This document shows, one piece after another, positions 1 through 5,451 of a stretch of DNA of 6,839 bases (its first letter is position 1; each line of letters begins with the position of its first letter). Below the pieces are notes generated by a model. The model was not told the origin of the DNA, made no database searches, and worked only from the letters and a program-made list of their open reading frames with translations. The translations under genes and the position numbers were made by a program. The DNA comes from Micromonosporaceae bacterium (GTDB taxonomy: Bacteria; Actinomycetota; Actinomycetes; Mycobacteriales; Micromonosporaceae): the NCBI GenBank assembly GCA_003543035.1, contig DPJL01000235.1, positions 8,201-15,039 on the forward strand, given 5' to 3'.

Positions 1-76
1 TGGCAGTCAACGGTTTGCCGACCAGGCCGTCGTGGAGCACCTGGGCTGTCATCCACACCGTGTCGCCTTCGGGCAT
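1..76 (-). CDS. nei: Endonuclease VIII family DNA glycosylase (Nei/Nei2), N-terminal fragment
   Basis: Only the first 25 codons are inside the window; the gene continues past base 1. It starts with ATG at 76-74 and reads MPEGDTVWMTAQVLHDGL, continuing to VGKPLTA. In the Fpg/Nei superfamily, Pro2 becomes the N-terminal catalytic amine (Schiff base) after Met removal and Glu3 is the second catalytic residue. Both are present. The MPEGDTVW opening is typical of actinobacterial Nei/Nei2, whereas Fpg (MutM) normally begins MPELPEVE. Enzymes of this type remove oxidised bases from DNA and nick the strand. A G-rich ribosome-binding stretch (GTGGGGGG) lies just before the ATG. The gene is divergent from the dodecin at 215, with about 138 bases between the starts. 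The zinc finger and H2TH domain lie outside the window, so Nei cannot be told from Nei2. Confidence 0.85.
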   Translation of the reverse strand, partial: MPEGDTVWMTAQVLHDGLVGKPLTA

Positions 77-214
77 GCCCCCCACTATGCCGGATCATTA
101 TTCCTAGCGTCCTAGGATCCGTTACGCGTAGTGACGCATTCGGGTAAAGCCCGGCTACGACGCGGGACCCGCGGTCAGAATGACCTTGAAACTTGCCTCG
201 ATAAGGAGACGGCT
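77..214. promoter_or_regulatory. Divergent intergenic region between nei and dodecin, with candidate promoter and small hairpins
   Basis: This gap separates two divergent starts and should hold promoters for both. A TAGGAT hexamer at 113-118 fits an actinobacterial -10 box for the dodecin; no convincing -35 box is visible at 17-18 bases upstream. An AT-rich patch at 94-105 could serve the nei side. The candidate -10 lies inside nested inverted repeats: CGGATC (91-96) with GATCCG (116-121), and CCTAG (103-107) with CTAGG (112-116). Further downstream are an 8-base palindrome TACGCGTA (123-130) and a short hairpin CGCGGG-A-CCCGCG (161-173) that would lie in the dodecin leader. No known riboswitch is recognised. 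The promoter assignment is by eye only. Confidence 0.4.
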
Positions 215-424
215 ATGGCAGGCAGCGTTGCCAAGGTGACCGAGATCAGCGTGACCTCGACCAAAAGCTTCGAGGACGCCATCGTGAACGGACTCGCTCG
301 CGCCAACAAGACCCTTCGCAACATCGAGGGGGCATGGGTAAAGGAACAGAAGGTCACCGTCGACGGCGGAAAGATCACTGCCTACAAGGTGAATCTGCTG
401 GTCACCTTCGTGCTGGACGACTGA
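215..424 (+). CDS. Dodecin family flavin-binding protein
   Basis: The product has 69 residues, the usual dodecin length. Dodecins form hollow dodecamers in the cytoplasm that bind FMN, riboflavin or lumichrome in stacked pairs, and are thought to store or quench free flavin. The family pattern is clear: VTEISVTSTKSFEDAI at the start, a helix with ARANKTLRNIEGAW, then two strands ending in LLVTFVLDD. Trp41 matches the conserved Trp that stacks on the flavin ring (Trp36 in the Halobacterium protein). The flavin-contacting Gln of that protein (Gln55) aligns with Lys58 here (AYKVNLLV). The start is set by AAGGAG at 203-208, six bases before the ATG; a GTG at 131 is in frame but would add 28 residues unlike the family. 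The gene stands alone and is convergent with the next one. Confidence 0.93.
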   Translation: MAGSVAKVTEISVTSTKSFEDAIVNGLARANKTLRNIEGAWVKEQKVTVDGGKITAYKVNLLVTFVLDD

Positions 425-1063
425 TCAGGCGGCTCGCCACATCGCGGTGAAGCCGGCCGCTTCCCCGGCCAGCCAACGCTCCACATCGGACGGATTGCCA
501 CGCAACTCGTCCATGCGATGAGCCTCGCCTCGCCTTAGATCGACCAGGACCGGCTCGGCGTCGGGCAGCATCTGATCCATATAGTTCGACATGAGATGCA
601 GCGTGGCCGTCGTGGCTTCAGCTGTCGGTGGCTCCTCATCGAAGTGCAGGCGCACACACTCCCGACTGCCGTCCTCGTGTAGCAGCCCGAAGTGCGCGCC
701 CACCTTGACCGGCAGGCTGCCAACGATGCCCAGCGCGTCTCTAGCCGGCAACAGTGACACCGGCTGGGTCAGGGTGCCCAGATAGCGAAGCGCACCCTCG
801 GCGAGCGAAGCGTAGAGCCGTTGCCAGCGCGGGTTCACCGTCTTGACGATCTCTTTCAGGTGCGTGCCCTTGGTCCGGAATTGAATGTCCGCCTTCAGAG
901 CCTTTACCAACTGGCCGTGCGGGTTGAAGCCACCACCGGCTTCACGCTGCTTACGTAACCCGCCGACGAATCCGGCCTTGGCCGGGCCGGTGCGGTTGAC
1001 GTATCTGGTGAAGGCGAGAAGGGTCGCATACGGCTGGGCTGAGCCGGCTTCCGAGGTGGCCAT
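425..1063 (-). CDS. Conserved-looking protein of unknown function, 212 residues
   Basis: I do not recognise this family. The ATG at 1063 is preferred because GGAG lies seven bases upstream; a TTG at 1087 is in frame but has no visible ribosome-binding site. There is no signal peptide or membrane segment, so the product is probably cytoplasmic. The N-terminal 95 residues look helical and basic (GLRKQREAGGGFNPHGQLVKAL; then FRTKGTHLKEIVKTVNPRW). The C-terminal half looks like alternating strands and helices: SLPVKVGAHFGLL, ECVRLHFDEEPPT, then AEPVLVDLRRGEAHRM. The last resembles the edge of a mixed alpha/beta core, but no catalytic signature can be claimed. Codon bias is that of a real gene. 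It lies 47 bases after the GNAT gene on the same strand, behind a perfect inverted repeat, so it may be read both from upstream and from its own promoter. Its stop abuts the dodecin stop. Confidence 0.75.
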   Translation of the reverse strand: MATSEAGSAQPYATLLAFTRYVNRTGPAKAGFVGGLRKQREAGGGFNPHGQLVKALKADIQFRTKGTHLKEIVKTVNPRWQRLYASLAEGALRYLGTLTQPVSLLPARDALGIVGSLPVKVGAHFGLLHEDGSRECVRLHFDEEPPTAEATTATLHLMSNYMDQMLPDAEPVLVDLRRGEAHRMDELRGNPSDVERWLAGEAAGFTAMWRAA

Positions 1064-1094
1064 GGGGCGGCTCCGTTCGCAGGTCAACTGGCGT

Positions 1095-1116
1095 GATTAG
1101 AACGTCTATTCTAATC
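1095..1116 (-). promoter_or_regulatory. Perfect inverted repeat overlapping a candidate -10 box (putative operator)
   Basis: GATTAGAA (1095-1102), a six-base spacer CGTCTA, and TTCTAATC (1109-1116) form a 22-base perfect dyad in otherwise GC-rich DNA. On the minus strand it contains TAGAAT (1113-1108), a good -10 match. The hexamer 17 bases upstream, GGTACA, is a weak -35. Transcription would begin near 1101, about 38 bases before the ATG at 1063. A repressor dimer bound here would cover the -10 box and the start site. The TAG stop of the GNAT gene (1113-1111) lies inside the repeat. A terminator is less likely because the stem is AT-rich and no T run follows. Confidence 0.5.
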
Positions 1117-1869
1117 GACCGGGCTGCGCGTGTACCACGTTGATGTTGCCACTTCGGCGAAGCCGAGCGAGCGGTAGAGGGGTGCTCCGGCGTCGGTGGC
1201 GACCAGTGCCGCGAGCCGGGCGGGGTGGGCGGCGACGGCAGTGGTCATGATGGCGCGGCCCAGCCCGGCCGATCTGTGTTCGGGGAGCGTGGCCAGCAGA
1301 TAGACGCCGACAGCGGTGCCGTCGTCGTAGGTGTAACCGGCTGCGGCGGGGAAGCCGTCGCGGTATGCGAGCCAGACTTGCCACTCCGGTAGATCCAGCA
1401 CGTGCTCGGGAATCACCTCGTCGCTGGATTCGACCGGGAAGCCTTCCGCGATGACGCGGTTGGCCACAGCGAGCGCGGCCACATCGGCGGCCTGGATCAC
1501 CTTGATGTCCGGCCTGGATATCGGAGTGAGCGGCCCGGCGGGCCGGATCATCACCGGCATCTTCTTGACCGTGACTTTGTGCGGCAGCACGGCGTCGGCT
1601 GCGATGGAGTCCGGCAGCGCGAAGATGGCAGCATCTTCCAGAACTGCCGACCCGGGTGGGCCGAAGGAGTCTTCCAGCACCACGCGCTTCGCGGCGGGCT
1701 CCGCGTCGAGCAGCTCGGCGATCACTCCGGCCGGCATCGGCCGGCGGAGAAGCACTCTGGTCGAGCGCGAGGTCTCCACCCGGATGACTCCTGGGATCGG
1801 CTCGCTCACCGGGTCGATGCTGGCCCACATGGCTATGGCGTTCTCGATGTAGATCTCCGGTCGGCTCAT
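1111..1869 (-). CDS. GNAT family N-acetyltransferase
   Basis: The product has 252 residues. The GNAT fold is in the C-terminal half. A strand and helix at about 186-212 hold the acetyl-CoA pyrophosphate loop, RSAGLG (199-204), matching R/Q-x-x-G-x-G/A. The last motif, APLYRSLGFAEV (229-240), carries the usual Tyr and Gly-Phe. The preceding strand, WQVWLAYRDGFPAAAGYTY, is the central GNAT sheet. Residues 1-110 are an extra N-terminal region, possibly a degenerate second GNAT half. Such enzymes move an acetyl group from acetyl-CoA to an amine; the substrate here is unknown and the protein should be cytoplasmic. The ATG lies 15 bases after the stop of the exported beta-helix gene, so the two are probably co-transcribed. 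The ribosome-binding site is weak (AGAG, about eight bases upstream), so translational coupling is possible. Confidence 0.88.
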   Translation of the reverse strand: MSRPEIYIENAIAMWASIDPVSEPIPGVIRVETSRSTRVLLRRPMPAGVIAELLDAEPAAKRVVLEDSFGPPGSAVLEDAAIFALPDSIAADAVLPHKVTVKKMPVMIRPAGPLTPISRPDIKVIQAADVAALAVANRVIAEGFPVESSDEVIPEHVLDLPEWQVWLAYRDGFPAAAGYTYDDGTAVGVYLLATLPEHRSAGLGRAIMTTAVAAHPARLAALVATDAGAPLYRSLGFAEVATSTWYTRSPVD

Positions 1870-1884
1870 TTTGCCGACTCTAGG

Positions 1885-3531
1885 TCAAATTCTGCCGCGC
1901 AACCGCCTCTGTGCCTGGTGCAGGTTGGCCGGGCGGACGGCGGGGTTGCCGTAGCTTTCCAGGCGGGAGCGCAGGTCACCGGTGAAGTCGGGCCGGTCGA
2001 TCTGGCCGAATTCGGTGACTTCGGAGATTCCCGCGGTGGCGCTGTCCGGTGCCACGTGGTCGATTTTGACGCAGCCGGCCCGTCCATTCACGACGGTGAT
2101 GTTCCAGTGGGTGAACCGGGCACCGTAGAGCGGCCCGGCGTTGGCACTGCCGCCGTGGGAGCCGTCGTTGAGGATGGTGATTTCGGTGCGGACGTTGGCA
2201 AAGGGCAGTCCGCGGTGGGTGTCGAAGGTGCCCGCTTCCATGAGTCCACGCGACCACACGTTGCCGCTGGACAGGCCTTCGACGTTGATGCCGTGATGGC
2301 CCGAGCCCGGGGTGGGCGGCTCGGTGAACCTGCCGATGAAGAAGCCGTCGACGAGGTTGTCGTGGGACTGTTCGCGGCACGCGTAGGAGTGGTGCTGGCC
2401 GCGGCCGGTGACTTTGGTGTCCCACAGGGTGATGTTCTTGGCCGAAACGAAGAGGAAGCCGTTATCACTGTCCACAACGGACACGTCTCGAGCCCAGCAA
2501 TCCCAGGCGCATTGGAAGACCAGCCCGTTGTATCCCTTGTCCTGCAAGTGCCGTGGCCGGACCGTCTTGACCATGCGGATGGTCAGCTTCTCGACTCCGG
2601 AGCCGACGACGGGGCGTACCAGGGTGGTGAACCGCGGGTTCCATCCGAGCCGGGCATCCAACGGCAGGGGCTGGCTCAGCCGCGCCCGTTTGCCCCACAC
2701 ACCCGCGATCTGCACCGGCCATAGGAACGGGCGGTAGGACAGCAGCTTGTCCTTGTTGGACCAGACATAGCCGGCCGTGCCGGGCACGTCGCCGCACATA
2801 TGCTTGAGCAGCCCGTAGCCGGCGTCGTCATCGAGTTGCAGCAGCACACGCCGGCCGCAGTGCAGGCCCCCCGAGTTGGCGACGGTGACGGTGAAGTCGC
2901 CCTGCCGGGCCGGTTCGGTGATCGTGGTGATGACGGAGCTTTCGTCGGCCTCGTTGCCCGTCCAGCCTTCGAAGGGCCAGCGCTGGGCTTTGATGGCGTC
3001 GATCAGGGCGCGGTAGCGATCGTTGGGGCACACCCACACCAGTGCGCCGGACCAGCTCCAGGCGGAGTTGTCGCTGCCGTAGCGGCTGCGGTTGATGCCG
3101 ACGATCTCTTCGAGTGACCGGGTGGCGAAGAGGGTGGTTTCGCCGCTTCCTGCGCCTTTGAGGATCACGTTGTCGTGTCCAATGTGGATGATGTCGTCTA
3201 TCCGGTACGTACCCGGCGGGACGAGGACAGTACCCCCGCCGGCTTCTCCGACGGCGGCGATGGCCCGATTGATGGCGGGAGCACAGTCGGCTGAACCGTC
3301 TGGGACAGCTCCGTAGTCGAGCACGTTCGCCCTCACGGGCCGCCGATGCGGGCGGTCGCCGAACCGGTACCCGGCAAAAGAAATGTTGGGTATTTGCGGG
3401 TGGGTGAAGGATGTGCGGGTGAACTCGCGCCACAGCTCGCTGTTTTCGCCGGCCGTGGCGGGTTGGGCGATCCATGGCACGGCTGCCGCGGCGACTCCGC
3501 TGGCGAGCAGAGTCCTCCGATCTATCGTCAT
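1885..3531 (-). CDS. Tat-exported right-handed beta-helix protein, pectate lyase superfamily (Pectate_lyase_3-like)
   Basis: The product has 548 residues. The N-terminus MTIDRRTLLASGVAAAAVPW is a Tat signal, with Arg5-Arg6 followed by a mild hydrophobic stretch and a likely signal peptidase site after PATA (about residue 28). The mature protein begins the beta-helix with NVLDYGAVPDGSADCAPAI (69-87) and GGGTVLVPPGTYRI (98-111), the hallmark of Pectate_lyase_3 / GH28-related proteins. Rungs continue with VEKLTIRM, CWARDVSVVDSDNGFLF and NITLWDTKVTG. Conserved-looking polar clusters near the end could form the active face: HH at 379-380, SHDN at 389-392, HH at 412-413, DTHR at 437-440 and HW at 475-476. 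The ATG at 3531 is chosen because GGGGAGG lies four bases upstream and the Tat signal starts there; longer in-frame readings are spurious. The likely role is secreted carbohydrate binding or cleavage; the substrate is unknown. Confidence 0.88.
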   Translation of the reverse strand: MTIDRRTLLASGVAAAAVPWIAQPATAGENSELWREFTRTSFTHPQIPNISFAGYRFGDRPHRRPVRANVLDYGAVPDGSADCAPAINRAIAAVGEAGGGTVLVPPGTYRIDDIIHIGHDNVILKGAGSGETTLFATRSLEEIVGINRSRYGSDNSAWSWSGALVWVCPNDRYRALIDAIKAQRWPFEGWTGNEADESSVITTITEPARQGDFTVTVANSGGLHCGRRVLLQLDDDAGYGLLKHMCGDVPGTAGYVWSNKDKLLSYRPFLWPVQIAGVWGKRARLSQPLPLDARLGWNPRFTTLVRPVVGSGVEKLTIRMVKTVRPRHLQDKGYNGLVFQCAWDCWARDVSVVDSDNGFLFVSAKNITLWDTKVTGRGQHHSYACREQSHDNLVDGFFIGRFTEPPTPGSGHHGINVEGLSSGNVWSRGLMEAGTFDTHRGLPFANVRTEITILNDGSHGGSANAGPLYGARFTHWNITVVNGRAGCVKIDHVAPDSATAGISEVTEFGQIDRPDFTGDLRSRLESYGNPAVRPANLHQAQRRLRGRI

Positions 3532-3535
3532 GATT

Positions 3536-3542
3536 CCTCCCC
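3536..3542 (-). promoter_or_regulatory. Strong ribosome-binding site GGGGAGG for the beta-helix gene
   Basis: On the minus strand GGGGAGG ends four bases before the ATG at 3531. It decides the start, because the reading frame stays open for about 400 bases further upstream with no better site and without a signal peptide at its head. Confidence 0.8.
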
Positions 3543-3578
3543 AGGAGACAGTCTTTGCCAGAGAAAGCCTCGCAGATG

Positions 3579-3584
3579 ATCCTA
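3579..3584 (-). promoter_or_regulatory. Candidate -10 box (TAGGAT) for the beta-helix/GNAT operon
   Basis: The minus strand reads TAGGAT here, identical to the candidate -10 of the dodecin. Transcription would start near 3572, giving a leader of about 40 bases before the strong ribosome-binding site. No clear -35 is seen at 17-18 bases. The 8-base palindrome TTTGCAAA (3587-3594) lies just upstream and could bind a regulator of both divergent genes. The call is by eye. Confidence 0.4.
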
Positions 3585-3587
3585 TGT

Positions 3588-3625
3588 TTGCAAAGAGGTG
3601 GGACGGATGCGCTAGCGTGCTCACG
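3588..3625 (+). promoter_or_regulatory. Candidate promoter giving a leaderless transcript for the membrane protein
   Basis: TTGCAA (3588-3593) matches four of six -35 positions and TAGCGT (3613-3618) matches the TAnnnT -10 pattern, with a 19-base spacer. The GTG start begins seven bases after the -10 box, exactly where transcription should begin. No ribosome-binding site precedes the GTG. Leaderless mRNAs with ATG or GTG at +1 are common in actinobacteria. A TAG stop in frame at 3613 rules out a longer protein. Confidence 0.45.
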
Positions 3626-4956
3626 TGCGCGCGGCTAAGGAGACCCTCGTCCTGCTGGGGAAGTCGTTGCGGTTGGTGTGGAGACACTGGCCGACGTTGG
3701 TGGTGTTGGCTTTCGCCGGGTTCGCGGTCAGGCAGATTCTGGTGAAAGTGGCGGCGCTGGCCAGCGAGTTGCACCGGGTGGTCGGCATGCTGCTGTTTGC
3801 CCTGGCCCCGCTGGGCATGCTGATCGCACTTGTGCTGATGTTGCGAGTGGTACGGCCGTCGTTGCCGTCCGTGTCGGCGGCTATGGACGCGGTCGCGGGG
3901 CGCAATCGCGGCGTGCGGGGGATGCTCGCGCACATGGCGAGCGTCCTGGTGCCATTCTTGATTGTCTATGCATCGTTCGACTATTTCACCGAGGACAAGG
4001 CCAGCTACATCTACCAGATCTACGAGAGCGAGGTGCTGGCCAACGCGGACAGCATCAACAACCCGGCCGCGGTGGATCTCGCCTCACGCCTGCCGGGCAC
4101 GCTGGACACGTTGACGATCATCTTGGTCGCGGCGGCCGCGGTGCTGCGCTGGATGATCGGGTTGTGGAAGAGAGGCCAGGGCAAGACCCTGGTCGGCTTC
4201 GGCAACGCCTACCTCGAGGTCGTCTGGATGACCATGGCGGCGGCGGCGTTCAGCGAGCTGCAGGACGATCTGATGAACCGCCGCTTTTCGGTGTGGGCAG
4301 ACACTCTGTGGCAGGGGTTCCTGGAAAGGCTTGGCCCGCTGTCGCCGGTAGGAGAGTTCCTCGGTGGTCTCTTCCTGGCCGCGGACGGCATCATCGTGGT
4401 ACCGCTGGCGTGGCTCGCGGTCGGCGCGGTCGTCTATGGACGCAAGCTGGATCAGGGCGCCGACCTGCTTCCGCCGCCCGCCCGCAAGCGATGGTTGCGG
4501 ATGCCCACGGCGCTGCGCTCGGATGTCAGTGAAAGCTTTGGGCCGCTGATGAGAGGGCTGAGCCAGTTGCGGCATGCCGGGCTGGCCCCGATGCTGCTGT
4601 TCTGCCTGGCATTCGTGGTGGCGCGGACGTTTTCGAGCTGGCTGTGGCAACTGGAACGGCTCATCATCGGCCCGATGGATCTGGACAGCTTCTGGTGGCC
4701 GCTTTCAGGTCCGCTGAGCGCCGTCAATGATGCGATCGGAGCGATCCTGCTGATCTGCCTCGTGGCGGTGGCCGTGGACCGGGCGCTTTCCCTGCAGCCG
4801 GCGCCCGAGCCGACCCCGGGCAGCACGGGTCAGGGATCAGCCTTCCACGCTGAGCCAGGCGTAGCGGGGCAGCTTGGTGGCGAGGGTTATCCGCACGGCA
4901 ACGGGCCTCGAGTCACTGGGCGTGATGAAGAAAATGAAGGTCTGATACCGGTTTAG
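3625..4956 (+). CDS. Multi-pass integral membrane protein of unknown function, 443 residues
   Basis: I do not recognise the family. Hydrophobic segments likely to cross the membrane are at about residues 23-41, 52-76, 104-120, 161-181, 198-212 (weaker), 244-272, 321-341 and 368-386, giving seven or eight passes. Polar stretches include 121-158 (TEDKASYIYQIYESEV) and a basic, Pro-rich loop at 273-300. There is no known transporter, kinase or protease motif. A Pro-rich linker (QPAPEPTPGSTG, 391-402) is followed by a soluble tail that lies antisense to the next gene. The start is the first possible one (GTG, probably leaderless). AAGGAGA at 3637-3643 is inside the frame and followed only by a CTG at a useful distance, so a slightly shorter form cannot be excluded. 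The gene is divergent from the beta-helix gene and convergent with the three-gene operon. Confidence 0.82.
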   Translation: MRAAKETLVLLGKSLRLVWRHWPTLVVLAFAGFAVRQILVKVAALASELHRVVGMLLFALAPLGMLIALVLMLRVVRPSLPSVSAAMDAVAGRNRGVRGMLAHMASVLVPFLIVYASFDYFTEDKASYIYQIYESEVLANADSINNPAAVDLASRLPGTLDTLTIILVAAAAVLRWMIGLWKRGQGKTLVGFGNAYLEVVWMTMAAAAFSELQDDLMNRRFSVWADTLWQGFLERLGPLSPVGEFLGGLFLAADGIIVVPLAWLAVGAVVYGRKLDQGADLLPPPARKRWLRMPTALRSDVSESFGPLMRGLSQLRHAGLAPMLLFCLAFVVARTFSSWLWQLERLIIGPMDLDSFWWPLSGPLSAVNDAIGAILLICLVAVAVDRALSLQPAPEPTPGSTGQGSAFHAEPGVAGQLGGEGYPHGNGPRVTGRDEENEGLIPV

Positions 4957-5451
4957 ATTCCTGTCCTCCGCGGTGCAACCGGCGTACAACACCCCACGCG
5001 CACTACTCAGCTCAGCTGCGTCCGTGCTGTAGAAGCGGCCCTTGTCGTCCTCAAGCTCAAGCTTGCAGCCTCCAACGGACTTCTGATCGGCCACGTCGTA
5101 CTCGATCACCGCCCGCCACACCAGCAGTCCCTCCGGCGGCATAAAAGCTTTGCTCGCGGATTCGCGGAGATCCTTGGCGGGCCCGAATTCCACCAGCCGG
5201 ATCTTCGCACCCGCGTAGTCGGCCCAGCCGTCCACTGCTACGACAGGGACGCGAGGCTCGAACTTCCAGAACCGTTCGTACGCGTTGGACTTGTCCAGGT
5301 ACACCACCAGCATTGCGGCGGTGACCGGGACGATGGTCAGCAGTCCCCACAGGTTGCGGCGCAACCAGCCGCGTTGTTTGGGGGGCACTGGCGATTGCGG
5401 CGCAGGGGTCTCGTCCAGTCCCTCGAGCAGGTATGCGGGCAGCTGACTCAT
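4837..5451 (-). CDS. Membrane-anchored protein with extracytoplasmic domain; third gene of the paralogous trio
   Basis: The product has 204 residues of unknown function. It has a Pro-rich cytoplasmic head (TPAPQSPVPPKQRGWLRRN), one membrane segment at about 33-52 with positive charges before it, and an outer domain of about 150 residues. That domain has the strand pattern LLVWRAVIEYDV, KLELEDDKGRFYSTD and YQTFIFFITPSD, then VAVRITLATKL. This aligns by eye with the two genes upstream and resembles DUF4352-like beta-sandwich proteins; this is inference. Cys129 and Cys159 are the only cysteines and both lie outside, so a disulfide is possible. Its ATG overlaps the stop of the preceding gene (ATGA at 5451-5448), which implies coupled translation. 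The last 39 codons and the stop overlap, antisense, the end of the plus-strand membrane protein. Confidence 0.83.
   Translation of the reverse strand: MSQLPAYLLEGLDETPAPQSPVPPKQRGWLRRNLWGLLTIVPVTAAMLVVYLDKSNAYERFWKFEPRVPVVAVDGWADYAGAKIRLVEFGPAKDLRESASKAFMPPEGLLVWRAVIEYDVADQKSVGGCKLELEDDKGRFYSTDAAELSSARGVLYAGCTAEDRNLNRYQTFIFFITPSDSRPVAVRITLATKLPRYAWLSVEG

Noticed and set aside
161..173. GCGGG-A-CCCGC hairpin as a transcription terminator or riboswitch
   Set aside because: The stem is short with a one-base loop that cannot form as drawn, no T run follows, and no riboswitch consensus is visible, even though a dodecin might suggest an FMN element.
131..214. In-frame GTG extension of the dodecin
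   Set aside because: The extra residues do not resemble dodecins, and AAGGAG sits correctly before the ATG at 215.
1106..1828. Minus-strand frame of 240 codons over the GNAT gene
   Set aside because: Its product is almost all Arg, Gly, Ala and Pro, which is typical of an out-of-frame reading. The overlapping frame has clear GNAT motifs.
1402..2724. Long plus-strand open frame of 440 codons
   Set aside because: It is the antisense shadow of the GNAT and beta-helix genes. It crosses the gene boundary, has no ribosome-binding site and no protein-like hydrophobic pattern; GC-rich DNA keeps such frames open.
3532..3933. In-frame extension of the beta-helix gene upstream of 3531
   Set aside because: The added 134 residues are His/Gln/Arg-rich, antisense to the membrane protein, and would bury the Tat signal. 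The strong ribosome-binding site is at 3536-3542.
3678..4532. Plus-strand frame of 284 codons inside the membrane protein
   Set aside because: It is an Arg/Gly-rich shadow; the real frame shows regular membrane segments.
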